64,000 bases of DNA from Berberis thunbergii (GCA_003290165.1 QNQO01000823.1:1-64000), one strand, 5' to 3'. Positions 46,455 through 59,645 are shown, counted from the first letter of the stretch. A program made the numbers and translations. The notes: generated by a model from the letters alone, not told the origin.

Positions 46455-48905
46455 ATGTTTGATTGTCATATTAATGTGGAAGTGTGTGAGTGAATTAGAT
46501 GTGTTAAATACATACACAAGTACATTTATAAAGGTCATGATAGAACAACAATGGTACTAGGGGGAGTAGATGAAATCCAGCAATATCTTGATGCTCGATA
46601 TATTGGTCCGCCAGAAGCTGCTTGGCGGATATTTGGTCATCTTTTACACGAAGAAAATCCTACAGTGGTTCGATTGGTGCTTCATTTACCTGGAATGCAT
46701 CATGTTGTGTTCAATCCTACAGATCAAGCACAATCAATTTTACTTAGAGCCAGACACCAAATGTCGACTTTAACTGCATTTTTTGCATGTTGTGTTGTAG
46801 ATCCGTTTGCACGTACATTTACCTACCAACAATTCCCTCAACATTTTGTTTGGCAGAAATCACAAAAAATGTGGACAAAAAGAAAAAAAGGGCTATGCAA
46901 TTGGAAGAATGTACTTTGCCAGTCCTCATGAAGGTGAAAGGTTTTATTTGCGACTGCTTCTAACGGTTGTAAAAGGGCCACAATCATTTGAACATTTGCG
47001 CACATATGACAATGTTTTACACGACACCTTCAAATTAGCTTGCACCTCACAAGGACTCATAGAAGATGATGATGAATGGATTCAGTGCCTTGAAGAGGCT
47101 GCGATCATGAAAACTGGGAATCAGTTGAGAAGATTGTTTAGTGTGATTCTAATGGAATGTCATCCACTTCACCCAGATTTGCTATGGACAAGGTTCTCAT
47201 TGAATATATGTGATGATCTTTCGCACCAACTTCGAACAAGGTTCGGTATTTCAAATCCAACAGATGCTCAGACTCTGGATTATGGTTTGTATCTCATAAA
47301 TCAATTTCTTCAAGAATGAGGGAAGAATTTAACGAAGTTCCCACCTATGCCCCTGCCAATTGAAAATTGGGACATGATAGTTGGTAACAGACTCATATGG
47401 GAACACCGACAACTTCAGTATGATGGTCAAGCATACGATGCACAATCATCCGTCGATCGTCTTAATGAGACACAACGTTCTGCTTATATTGCAATAGTAA
47501 CTTCAGTTCTTGAAAATAAGGGAATTCATTTTTTTTAATGGATGTGCATGAACAGGAAAAACTTTTTTATACAACGCCATTGCATCTAAATATCACAGCC
47601 TTGGACACATTGTCATTACCGTTGCATCATCTGGTATTGCGGCGTTACTATTAGTGGGAGGTAGAACATCTCACTCAATGTTTCGTATTCCGCTGGATGT
47701 CATGGAAAATTCAGTGTGTGGGTTTAGTAAACAGTCATTGCACGCTGAGTTATTCAGGGATACCAAACTAATTATCTGGGATGAAGTTTCGACGCAACAT
47801 AGATATTGTGTTGAAGTAGTTGATCGTGCACTACAAGACATTTACAGCACCAATAAGTCATTTGGTGGTATTACTGTTGTTCTTGGGGTGATTTTCGACA
47901 GATATTGCCAATGATACCCAAAGGCGTCCGCGAGCAAATTGTGGCTGCATCTTTTAGGCGTTCTAAGCTTTGGTTAAACATACAAGCTCTGACTTTGAGT
48001 TTGAATATGCGGTTGGACAATGGGGTAGGCAATGACGGGTTTACGAAGTTTTTGACTGAGGTATTATTTTTGGGTAAACATTTCTACATTTACTACATTG
48101 CTATTTTTTAATTACTGATTATTTTTATTTTATATAGATTGGAAGCACCGCACAAGAAGTTATTCGTATTCCAACAACGGTGCACAAATGCAAAGATTTA
48201 AGTGAACTAATTTCTTTGGTTTATCCTCAACTAAATGTAATAGGCACAGTGTCTCCGAATTATTTGACTGAGCGAACAATTCTCTCAGCACGAAATGACG
48301 ATGTCTGCGACATTAACAAAGCTGCATTGTCTGCTTTTCCAGGAGAAATCATTGTTTATTTTGCCGCAGATACAATGGCGGAACATTTCGAAAATAATCG
48401 TTCCATTGCCAACCGTTATCCAACTGAGTATTTGAACTCGCTTAATCCTTCTGGATTACCGGCATTTAAGTTAGAATTAAAAGTAGGTTGTCCAATTATG
48501 TTGTTGAGAAACATCGCACCTAAAGATGGACTTTGTAATGGAACACGTCTTATGGTTATGCGTTGTGCAAAACGTATAATTGAAGCAAAAATCTTAAATG
48601 GGGATAAGGCTGGCAATTTAGTTTTCATTCCTAGAATCTCTTTAATGCCATCATCTTCCGAGTTTCCCTTCAAAATAAAAAGGCGTCAATTTCCAGTGCG
48701 GTTGGCATATGCAATGACGATAAATAAGTCGCAGGGTCAATCTGTGAAATACGTTGGAGTTTATTTATGAACACCGGTATTCAGCCATGGCCAACTTTAT
48801 GTTGCATTATCTAGATGCACAGCTTCTAATAGAATAAGTGTCCTTTTACCTCAAGATGGGCTGGATTCTACGACCAATATTGTTTATCCAGAAGTTTTGT
48901 TGTAA
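46455..48905 (+). pseudogene. Helitron helicase (PIF1-like) pseudogene
   Basis: Similarity starts at CHINVEVC and YIHKYIYKGHDRTTM, downstream of where the HUH Rep domain should be, so the replication initiator is missing. Then come DEIQQYLDARYIGPPEAAWR, LRLLLTVVKGPQSFEHLRTY, the Walker A region, LIIWDEVS (Walker B) and [19 protein letters not shown]. Lesions: frameshift near 46870, stop before 47347, frameshift near 47530, TGA inside Walker A at 47549-47551, frameshift near 47890, TGA at 48768-48770. An intron with GTATTATTT...TATATAG borders lies at about 48060-48138. The C-terminal [19 protein letters not shown] follows the last stop. Confidence 0.88.
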
Positions 48906-49480
48906 GAATTTTTAAAGGTGTGTTTTACTAAATTTTCTATTGATATTTATCTTTTGCTTTCATACGATATGAATCTAATAATATTGATTATACATTTTTG
49001 TAGAATTGGGATATCATTGTCGAGGAGTTCAAAAAAACAATTAAAAAACAAAAGTATAATGGTGGGCGTCATTGGAAATTGGCAAATAAGGTAGTTTATC
49101 TCTAAAGATGATTGAAAATAGCTTATTTTATTCACATTTTTTTTTTCTAATATTGTGTGTGATAAATTTGTAGATTTCAGTCATATTCCCTCCTTGCTCT
49201 AAGTTGGTGCATATAGACGCCGAGTCATTTGATAATGTGATGCAGATGATGTTTGGAGCAGTTGTTGATACATAGTTTTGATGTACATATGCAGTTTAAC
49301 CCATTTTTGTCTATTGTGGGTTCCTTTTGTTCTCATTTTTTGAAATGAGAAATGGTGGAAACCATGTTCTTTAAATGCGTATATAGGTATAAACAATGTA
49401 TGGCTTTGATGTACTTACACGTTTTTATTTTATTTTGGCGTGTGGATATATTATTTGGTGTATTCAACATAGCCGTTTGA

Positions 49481-49548
49481 GTATTCAACATAGCCGTTTA
49501 AGTATGATGTAATTTGCGATAGTGCCAACGGCACGAGTATTCCATTAT
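49481..49548 (+). repeat. Decayed Helitron 3' terminus, inner copy
   Basis: TATTCAACATAGCCGTTTAA, then GTGCCAACGGCACGAGTATTCC, ending TTATG instead of CTAGT. It repeats the terminus at 49841-49909 about 360 bp upstream. Confidence 0.75.
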
Positions 49549-49909
49549 GTTTGTCCAAATTAATTAAATTATGTTTCTTCAAAATGATGCTTTACTAAAT
49601 TGGGCATCAATTTCATCCAATACTCACTTGGACAAACATGAGATATTTCCTTCTTATTTTTTATTAAGCTGACATTTGGTGGAGATTAAATTTCTTAGCA
49701 CATAGGTTGCATTGATCAGATTTATTAACATTTTTTTACTGTTCAATAGTATTAACTTTTTCCAAAATTAATTCATCATAACTGTTGTAATACACAATTA
49801 TGCAAGTGTTTTTATAAATTTAAATAAAACCACAAATTTTAGTATTCAACATAGCCGTTTAAGTATGATGTACTATGCGATAGTGCCAACGGCATGGGTA
49901 TTCCACTAG

Positions 49910-52300
49910 TGAAGGCTGCACCTAAATAACATCACTACTTCTACTTATGCACTATTTCTACTGATTGACACCACCAACATTTTACTTTTTGAAGAACACC
50001 ACCACCTATTGAAGGACGCCATTAATAAAGGGAAAAAAAAAACCTAACCTTAACCCCTCTTCTTCTCTCTCCCCTTCACCACCACAACCTTGCCACCGCC
50101 ACCCTCCTCATCCCCTTCACTACCACTACCTTGCCACTAACAACTCTCATCCTCATCATTATTTTCTCCTTCTTCAGTCACACCATACCACCGCCACTTA
50201 TCCTCCTCCTCCTGCCCTTCACCACCACTTCCTCGCCACCGCCACCACTCATCTTCATTCTTCTTCTTCTTCTTCTTCTTCAATCACACCACTTCCAAGC
50301 CACAGCCGCCTCTCCTCCTCCTCTCCCTCTTCACCACCACCACCTCTCATCCCACCTTCTCATATCTTCTTCTTGTTCATTTTTTTTTACTTTTTTCTCC
50401 TTCGCCCTCATGGAGGTTCCCCACTCGTCGAAACCTCCGCGTGGGCAAAAAATTGTCATTCGCAGAGGTTCTTGTGAGTGGAGAACCCACACAAACCACC
50501 TCTCTGCCTACTCCTCCGGGGTGGTGTTTGTACAATGAAAAGATAAGAGAAGGTGAAGGTGGTGGTGTCTTTTTCTTCCTTTCATGTGTTTTTCCTCTTC
50601 TTCTTCTCCTGTCCTATTTTCTTCTTCTTCTTTTTTTTTATTTTCTTCACAACAAAATGTCGTAAATTAACAAACACAAATGAAATTTTTTGAAATACTC
50701 ATTTGAAATCAATCAACAACAACACATTAGAAATAAAATCAATAGAAAAATGAAAAAGGGAGGACTATCAACAACCTGAAAGCGTACAATCGCTGCAAAA
50801 AAAATAATGAAGGAAACATTGTAAATGACAGAAAATGGGCCAATCGCAATGGCCCATGCGAGTATGAAAACCCCCACATGCATGCGCCGCTGCGATTGGC
50901 CCATTTCAATTTCAAACACTGTCATTGACTTTCGACCAACTTTGACGCTCAATTGATACAAATTCTCAAGTTCATCAAAGCACAAACGTAATACTCTGAG
51001 TTACCTAATGAACAAAATTTGAATCACCTAAAAATGTTTTAAAATGAGCAAGTTATGGTCATTTTACTAAAATCACTCAAATCTGTTTGGTAAATAAATA
51101 TGGTACTGTTCCTGACTTTCAACAAACTTTGATGCTTGATTGAAACCAATTCTCAAGCTCATTAAATACGAAAATTTTAGTACTCTAAGTTATCTAATGA
51201 ACAAAATTTGAATCACCTAAAAATGTTTTGAAATAAGCAAATTATGGTCATGGACACAAGTCTTGGTACCCATCTCGCCATGATCATCACGGACAAAAAT
51301 ACAATCACCGACCTCAAAAGTAATCAATCTCCATTACTTTGCTTATGTGTGTGTTGGTGTTTGATTTTCTCCTTCATCTGATTTTTCATTTCTCTTATCC
51401 TATTTGTATTGAATTGTATGTATGTATGTATGTTTCTAACTTTGGAAATGAGATTTCTACTATCTATTTGTATTTGTTGTTGTTCTGAAACCAATTGATT
51501 GAGGCATGCTGCTTGCTTACCCATGGAATAAATCCAAATTCAAACAATTCATTTGCTCAATATTTGGCTAGGGAAAACGAAGACGAATATTAAATCAAAG
51601 AAATGGAGCAATTGCAGTCTAAGGTTTCAAGTTCGATGCAAGTAGAAGGGTTTTGGGAGAAATTCTTCAATTTGCGAAGAATATCCCTGAGAATTCTACA
51701 TTGGATGAGGCTTTGGATCAGCATGTTGGAAAATTGGGGAAGTTGAGTGTGTGGAGATGCTACATTTGTTGGTTGGTTGATGAAGGTCTTGTTACAAGTT
51801 GGAGGAAAGAGGGAGAAGGAGGAAGGGGAGGGTGGCGACAGGGCTACAAAATAGAAGGGGGGGGGGGGGGGGGGGGGGGGACTGTTAAATTATTTTCAGG
51901 ATACGTTTACGATTTCATATGGACTCTACGTTTTTTTTCGACATATGTTTATGATTTCAACTGGACAATACGATTTTCTTCGAGATGTGATGTTTGAGAT
52001 ACAAACTTTTTTTAACAATAGTTGGATTTTTCTCAAGATATGATTGTGATTTCAATTGGGCCTTATAATTTTCTTTGAAATAAAATGTTTGAGATGCGAA
52101 ATATTCAATCTCAGTCTTTAATTTATCAATGGCATTTTGATTATATAATTTAAAAATAAACAGTCAATGCACGTTGATTGTTAGTCTCAGAGGTAAATGT
52201 GATACGGAGTAAAGAAGGAGGCACATCCCAATTAAGTATTCAGTACGAAGGGACATAGCAATTAACCCCTTAAAATTTGCAAATTTCTCGAAAAGATAAT
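49910..52300 (+). repeat. Large direct repeat, copy B
   Basis: About 2.39 kb and starts TGAAGGCTGCACCTAAATAA at the base right after the Helitron CTAG. It has the same internal features as copy A, including the hairpin at 50834-50905 and a longer G-run at about 51858-51880. It diverges from A after CTCGAAAAGATAAT. Confidence 0.9.
51603..51795 (+). pseudogene. PPR-like gene fragment in copy B
   Basis: Same fragment as at 45715, with small substitutions (for example STLDEALDQHVGKLG). Confidence 0.4.
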
Positions 52301-53236
52301 AACAGAGCTAACTGACTGACTGTCAATATTTCCCACTCCAGTACTTTAGCCCTCTGGATTGTCCAAATTACCCTTAATTTTGTAGTAATGGTATTGTGAG
52401 GGGAGAGATGGTTGTGTCAATTGTTGGTGGATCCTTGTCAACTCATGAATTCATGAATTGTGATGTGCGACTAATCACATCTTGTCCCTTCTTATTTCAT
52501 TGCTCTTTCCATAATAAATTATCTTTCATCTCTTTACTATTAACCATTTTTATCCATCCGACTCCAACTATCTAAATCTTTTTATTCTCTTGATTTTGGT
52601 CAATTCACTCATAGAAAATGGAAAAAATAAGGAGTTGAAATAAACAAGAGCAATCTCAACAACCTTTTCATCAACCTCTTCAAGGATATTAGAGGTTTTA
52701 ACCACCATTGTTATTGGGGGGATTTGGAATGTGAGAACTTTTGAGACTTCCATAAACATGAGAGGACCTCTATGGGCTCTTTTGGGATTTCAAGTGCTCG
52801 AAATCCGGTGATAGTGTCATTCATGTTTGAGAGACAATAACAATGGAAGACGAAAAGATTTGTATAGGTTGAAGTGGGTTTGGGAAAGAGAATGACTTAG
52901 AGATTTGGGAGTTTTATAGAGAGTGGTGAAGTGAAGAAAACATCTTGGTGATGGGTTTATTTAGTTTACTTGTGTTGGAGATTTGGGGGATTTACTGTTT
53001 TTCTTATTTTGATCATCACTGTCGTTTCTTTTTCTTTGATTATCATTTTCTTCTTTGATTATCACTTTCTCTTCTTTCTTTCTTTTTTTTCAGAAAATGT
53101 AGATTAAAAAAAACAACGTTTGAATAACTAAAAATTAGAGTAACATATGAAGATTAAAGATTGGGGGTTTTTGTTTTACACTTTCCTAATTAGATCTTGA
53201 CACTAAACAATAATGTCTCATTGTTTTAAAGTGTCC
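52301..53236. other. Spacer without recognised gene
   Basis: No gene or element is recognised. Confidence 0.35.
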
Positions 53237-55880
53237 CTTTTTTTTCGGTCAAACATAAAGATGTTTATTAATGAAAGCAAAGGAAACAAAGAACAAAGAA
53301 AAACATTCTTATATCAAGGAATGTCAAGACACCATAAAAGTGTCAAAACTAAAATCCCTAAACAAATTACAAACCGAACTCATCATCCACAGCAATTCTC
53401 TAATCTCGATAAAGATAAAGTGCTCTGATCTGTTGAGTCCTTCAAAAACCCTTTTATTTCTTTCTTTCCACACACACCACATGAGAACGTGAGGGACCCT
53501 ACGCCATAACCACTCCCCCTGACGAGAAGGATTAGCTTGAGACCACCAACTTAGCCAATCTAAAAGGGAGCCTTGAAACATCAAACTCAAACCAAATTCT
53601 GCCAAGAAACTGCTCCAGATGAATTTGGAGAAACAATAGTGAAACATCAAATGGTCGAGCGTCTCGTCAATTTCATTGCAAAGCACACAAATACTCCCTG
53701 TGTGGATTCCTCTTTTCCTTAACCTATCTTTAGTCAAGATCTTCTCATGCAAAAACTAAAAAAATTAATCCGAGGAAAAAGGTTTTTCACCAAAACCAGA
53801 TTTTTGTGAGAGGAAATGAAGGGATTAGAGTGAGTCTCATAGTAAGATGCAGCCAACATGTCCGAAAATTCTTTCACCGAGAAGCCCACACCTTTACCCT
53901 TCCACACCAAACTATCAGATCCCTCTGAGAGCATTTGTCTATCCAACAGAAGCATTAGATTAGCAAACTCCTCTAGCTCCCTAGTATTTAGGGGTCTTCG
54001 GAAGGAAAGTTCCCAAGAATTGTCGTTTAGATCAAAAATTGTTCACACTCCGATATTGATTGTTGTTAATGATAAACAACATTGGGAACATATCCTTCAA
54101 ATATTGGTTACTACACCAAACATCATGTCAGAAAGAGATGAGATCACAATTTCCACATTGGAGAGAGGTGTGAGGGTAGAAGCAACTTGCGCAGCAGGAG
54201 ATGGACTTTCACAAAGAGCATCCGTGGGAAGTGTACTTAGTTCTCTTTTCCCAAACCCATCTATTGCGCCCATATTTGTCCATAATGAGAGATCTCCATA
54301 AATTATCATTTTCTTCTGCAAAGCGCCAAAGCCACTTAGAAAGTAATGCAATATTGAAAGTGAACACCTGACGAATGCCTAAACCACCTCGAGATTTGGG
54401 GCAACAAATTTTCTCCCAGCCCACCAAATGCATCTTTTTAGAGTTATGAGTAGAACCCCAAAGGAAATCGCGCATGATCTGTTCCATCTTGGCTGCTATT
54501 GAAGAGGAAACTTTGATAAGAGACAGAATGAACACCGGGATAGAAGCTAAAGTGGATTGTACAAAAGCTAGTCTGCCTGCTTTAGAGAGTAATTTGCATT
54601 TTCAAGATACTAGTTTCGATTCCATCATTTCGATCGTCGCATCCTACACAACTTTATTTTTGAAACTAGCCCCCAAAGGCATGCCCAAGTACTTAACTGA
54701 AAGATGACCCGCTGAACAACCCAATAAACCCGCCAACTGGTGCAGATGAGGGACATCTCCAATAGGCAATACCATTGATTTGTGAAAGTTGATTTTCAGA
54801 CCTGGAATAACTTCAAACCAAAGCATAATTATTTTAAGAGCAAGAACCTGAGAAGCGGAAGCATCACAAAAGAGGATAGTATCATCCACATATTGGAGAA
54901 TAGAAACAAGTGGACTACCCTCTGCGACAGAAAATCCTCTAACTAGGCCAGCATCAACCGCTTTAAGAATCATTTGGGTTAAACCTTCTGCTGCTATAGT
55001 AAAAAGAAGAGGAGACAGGAGATCGCCTTGGCGCAAGCCTTTCGAGCTATTGAAAAACTCGTGCAACTGACCATTAATTTTCAGAGAGAAATTAGCTGTA
55101 GATCTGCAAGTGTGAAGCCACTGAATCCATTTGGAGTCAAACCCCATGCGACCCATTACCAAATCCAAGTATCTCCAAGAGACGTTGTCAAGGGCTTTGG
55201 AGAAATCTAATTTGAAAACGAGCCCTGGAACACCTTGTTTTCTCCTAGAATCAATAATTTCATTGGCAATCAAAGGGTTATCAACCACCTGTCTTCCACT
55301 GACTGCTGCACTTTGAAAGGGAGAAATGACTGAATGAAGAACTATTTTTAATCTGTTAGCCAACACCTTGGCAATGATCTTATAGGCCCCATTCAAAATA
55401 TTGATAGGTTTAAAATCTTTTACTGTCCGCAATCCCGCACATTTAGGAATAAGCGAGATGATAGTGGTGTTCAACTGCCAATCAAGAAATTGCCTCGAGT
55501 TAAAATCTTCAACAACTTTCAGAAAATCAATTTTGATTACCTCCCACATTTTCAAATAGAACATCATTGAGAAACCATCCAGACCTGGAGAAACTTCAGA
55601 TTTTAGTTCTTCCATTGCCGATCTAATTTTCATCTCCGAAAATTATCTACCGAGGCGATAGCCGTTGACTAGGAGATAGACTTGAAGGTAATCCCCAAGA
55701 AGAAAGGTCGTCACTCATCCTTTTCATGGAACAACTCCTTGAAATGAGATATCAAGAGTTCTCTAATACTGACTTCATCCACTACCAACTCCTAACCCAT
55801 GCTAAGAGATTCAATGGAATTAAACAGTCTGCGTCTATTAGCTAAGGTATGAAAAAATTTGGACCTCTGATCTATATGAC
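53237..55880 (-). mobile_element. LINE (L1-like), 5'-truncated
   Basis: A non-LTR retrotransposon on the minus strand. The T8 on the plus strand at 53237 is its poly(A) tail. Reverse transcriptase motifs are LIPKCAG, FKLDFSKALDNVSW, KGLRQGDLLSPLLF and QYVDDTILF (catalytic DD intact), followed by SKAGRLAFVQS and the zf-RVT domain with CVLCNEIDETLDHLMFHYC. Stops lie near 55790, 54644 and 54575 and frames shift near 54210 and 53750, so it is dead. No endonuclease domain is present; the element begins near FFHTLANRRR at about 55850. Confidence 0.9.
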
Positions 55881-56463
55881 AAAAAACAATTTTTTAATGT
55901 TAATAAACATGGTACGAAAATAAAATTGCATGGTAATAAACATGGAATGAAAAACATGGTGGCGAAAAACAATTTATTTCTTTAATGTTAATAAATTTTT
56001 ATTAAACTAACCATTTTTTAATATTTGCAATTACTAATAAAATTGCATTGAAAATAAAATAAAAATGCACTCAAATAGTATCGAACTCGAATTTTTTTCA
56101 CTAAAAATGATAAACTTCCAACCACTACACCAACAAAAACATGTTAAAAGAATTTACATAAACAATTCTAATATTGTATTCTACATTACATAATCGATTT
56201 CTTTTTTAAAACTAAAGTATATATACTAAAAATATTTTAAAAGTCGAGGAGGGCACCTGCCCCACTTCGCCCCTTAGTAGGTCCACCCATGACCACCATC
56301 CTCGCTAATTTCACTCATGATATATCACATAATAAAACTGTGAATTGAAAAATCTCAAACAAGAAGAAAATGATCTTATGAAATTTATACATGCACAAAC
56401 TTGCAGTAGTACTTCCTCAACTGAGTTATATATCTTCAATGGTTTTGGCTTTCAACTTCTGGT
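55881..56463. other. Spacer; PIX13 3' flank
   Basis: AT-rich. AATGTTAATAAACATGG-like words repeat at 55895-55990. It includes the probable 3' UTR of the kinase gene near 56400. Confidence 0.35.
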
Positions 56464-58912
56464 CTAACCTCTGGATGAAGCTAAAGGTGAGCGATGGTGC
56501 ACATAGTTATTCTGATCATTACGATGTCCTGTTGCATGCTTAGAGCGGCTTCCAGATTCCTTTGGCTCTTCATCAATGGATTGTATCTGTTCCAAGGCCT
56601 CAACAACTTCTTTCATGGATGGACGACTTCTTGGATCAAGCCCAAGACATTTTTGAGTGAGTTGGCCTGTCTGCACTGCACCTTTCACTGGATATTTTTC
56701 ATTTAACCGTGAGTCCATTATGGGCAATAGCTTTTTTCTATCAGACAACAATGGCTTTGCCCAGTCCATCAGACTAAGTTGTCCATGCGTACGACTTCTA
56801 TCAAGTGCCCTTAACCCTGTTAGCATCTCTAGTAACACTACACCGAAGACATACACATCGCTCTTCACATATAGATGCCCTGTTCCATGCATGATGTATA
56901 TATAGATGTTACTCTGTGGCTTCTCCAGAGGCAAAAGAAACACCTCCAATAGTTAAAATTAATGTGGGTTGTTAATAAACATCTTTAGTATAGCAAAATC
57001 TCTTGTATTGTGTAGGTGACTTTTCATTACCTGTTGCTATATACTCAGGGGCTGCATATCCAGATGTGCCCACTACTCGTGTTGAAACATGCGAATCACT
57101 GTTTGCAGGGCCATTCTTTGCTAATCCGAAATCAGATAATTTTGCATTAAAATCCTACAATAGAAAGAAGGAAAAGAAAAAAAAATGACGAGAACATTGA
57201 CAAAATTTTCATTTTCTTATAACATGAATTCTCAATGAATTAACATGAAGTTTTTACCCCATCAAGTAAGATATGAGAGGCCTTGAAGTCTCTATAGATG
57301 ACTTGGTTTTGTGAATCATGCAAGAAGGCTAAACCACGGGCAGCACCTAATGCGATCTTTAGCCGTAAGCTCCAAGAAAGTGGCTCAACAACTGCACCCC
57401 CTACACATATATAAAAATATTGTTTTAATAATTGCATGTGAATGCAGGTGTAAGTGTTTGTGTCCCTTAGTTCTTACTGCGAAAGAGGTGATTGTCTAAG
57501 CTTCCCTTTTGCATGAACTCATGAACAAGTAGAAACTTTTTATTTTCTCTGCAGTATCCTATGAGCTTTATAAGGTTTGGATGAGAAAACCTCCCTAAGA
57601 AATTCACCTCTGACTGCACCAAATACTAAATTGTCAGCTCTTCATAGTTAAAACAAGACGAAAGAAAGCTTACACTGAGATAGAATCTTGAGTTTCACTC
57701 CATAACACAAATATTGGTTTTTGATTAGTTTTGCTAACAGGACTGTTGCAGTTCCCTAGCTAGAGAACACCTCCATGCCAACCAAACTGAAAACACCCAA
57801 AACCCCTTATCTCAAGATACCTCCCTTACTCTCTCAATAGAATCATTCCCCTTCGGCATGTCTCACATTATTTTCCCATGTCCACACCTTCTTCCGTCAA
57901 TTACCCAAATGTCTATTTTGGAGGAATTCAATAGGCTGATTCTGGATTCTATAAATAAAATCTATAAGGATGACATGACTAGTAGTTTAGTACCACTATG
58001 GAAAATTTTGATATATACATTAGTTAATCATGGGACATTGATGTTAATATTCTATTCATGGATTTATAGTTCACTAGTCGGGCTAGTCCCTCACTTGCAC
58101 CGCACCAATGTTGCCTTGCAGGTCATCATCGTTCAGCTCATTAGTTTTCTCGCTTATCTCCGCCAAGGCAGACTTGGTACGTATATAGGTTACATTTGCA
58201 TCATGAAAGACTATTTTCTCATTTTAATATTATTACATTACCAATTCATGTTTTATCGCAGCATCAACGATGATATCTATGCAAAATTTTCTGTGAAGAA
58301 CTTAAAACATTAATAACTAAATAAACACACAAAAAAAAGAGGTTTATCATTTAGAGGTGATATGAAATACCTGCCACTCTTCAATCCCTTGCACCCCATC
58401 TGGTTTCAGTTTCTTAACAGCAACAACCATGCCAACACCAGGCTTTGAAGGTGCATATGTCTTCCCATCAACCCAACCTTTGTAAACTTTCCCAAAACTT
58501 CCCTCGCCCAGAATTGCATCTGACCTAAAATTTTTAGTAGCTGCTTTTAGTTCTGCATAAGTGTAAACTTTCACCTTTGGTTTCTCCAAAATTTCCCCTT
58601 TTTGATTGCTACTTGACTCCCCACTTTCACTGATCTTCTTGTTCTCCAAGGTCCCTGTTCCATCAATTGAATCAGGAATTCAAGACAGGGGGGTGAGGCT
58701 AGAATCTGAACAAACCCTATTTTTATTAAGCTAAAAAAAAGTTGGAAAGCTATGATTGATCAATTGGGGTTGTGGGGTGAGAGGTTTTGTATCAACATGA
58801 AAGATGCATATTTGAAAACTATAATCAAAACCCATATTAATATACCTGGGGTTGGTGGTCTGGTTGTACAAGTGCTTTGGTTCTCAACTGGAGCTCCCCA
58901 ACAAGTCCCCAT
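56464..58912 (-). CDS. PIX13: Receptor-like cytoplasmic kinase VII, PIX13-like
   Basis: Exons 58912-58846, 58654-58371, 57613-57478, 57400-57258, 57154-57031 and 56879-56464 join in phase to 389 codons. The N-terminus MGTCWGAP has the Gly2/Cys4 pattern for myristoylation and palmitoylation, so it should sit at the plasma membrane. Kinase motifs: [60 protein letters not shown], then [20 protein letters not shown]. The extended loop [10 protein letters not shown] before the Lys is typical of RLCK-VII. The catalytic-loop Asn that binds Mg is His here (codon CAT, 57273-57275). All other invariant residues are in place. Close to Arabidopsis PIX13 (At2g17220) by remembered sequence. Confidence 0.92.
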
Positions 58913-59645
58913 ATTTATCTCTTTAACATCCTTCTTATTCTGAACTTCAGGAGCTTCAAAACATGGATGTCTCTTCTTCTGTTTGGATTTCTAGGAAACT
59001 TAGCAGACAGAGCAGTTTATGCTGCTGTGTGAAAAACTTGTACCCCAGTCAAGACTTTTTAGCCAATCTATCCCCAACTTTTCCTGTCCTGGTTTATTTT
59101 TTTGCAAGAAGTTTCAGCGCAGTTGCAACTTGCAAGATGGAATGTCACTGTTTCTCTTGGTGAGCTGGATGGAGCAACCCACGCCAATTTTTATGCATTA
59201 ATTTCAAGGACTTCGAGGGCTACTTGTTTTGACAAATTAACGAATATTTTGACAAATTAGTGCCATATAGTATGGACTAAATTTGAGAATATTTTATTTA
59301 ATCTACTGACCAATCTATCTAAATTATATAATGACACCTCTCCTTCCGAACCGTGAATGTGTGCCTTTTCGTTCTTCTCATGTTAGGTTTTCAAATTTTG
59401 CTACCAATAGGATGTGCAATATGGTAAATTTGTATTAATTGAAGTGATCATGTGTAAAGAATTAATACAATTCTCTTTCTCATTTACATGTGAAGCCTAC
59501 TACTGTAAAAGGTAATGCCCCAAAAGACACCACTTTTTTATTTTGAAAATAACTCTTATGTCTACATTAAATGAAAATTAATTAATATAAATGTTGAGGA
59601 TATTTAGGTAATACAATGTTGAATAAATTTAAAAAAAAATTTGAT
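58913..59645. other. PIX13 upstream region
   Basis: Holds the kinase 5' UTR and promoter on the minus strand. Nothing else is recognised. Confidence 0.4.

Larger units (their letters stand above)
46431..49909 (+). mobile_element. Helitron part with broken RepHel
   Basis: The right end is a Helitron 3' terminus: hairpin GTGCC-AAC-GGCAT followed by CTAG at 49906-49909. It is preceded by AGTATGATGTACT, as in the Helitron ending at 17591. The left end has no TC terminus; it fuses to copy A at about 46430. The interior carries the helicase half of RepHel. Confidence 0.75.
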
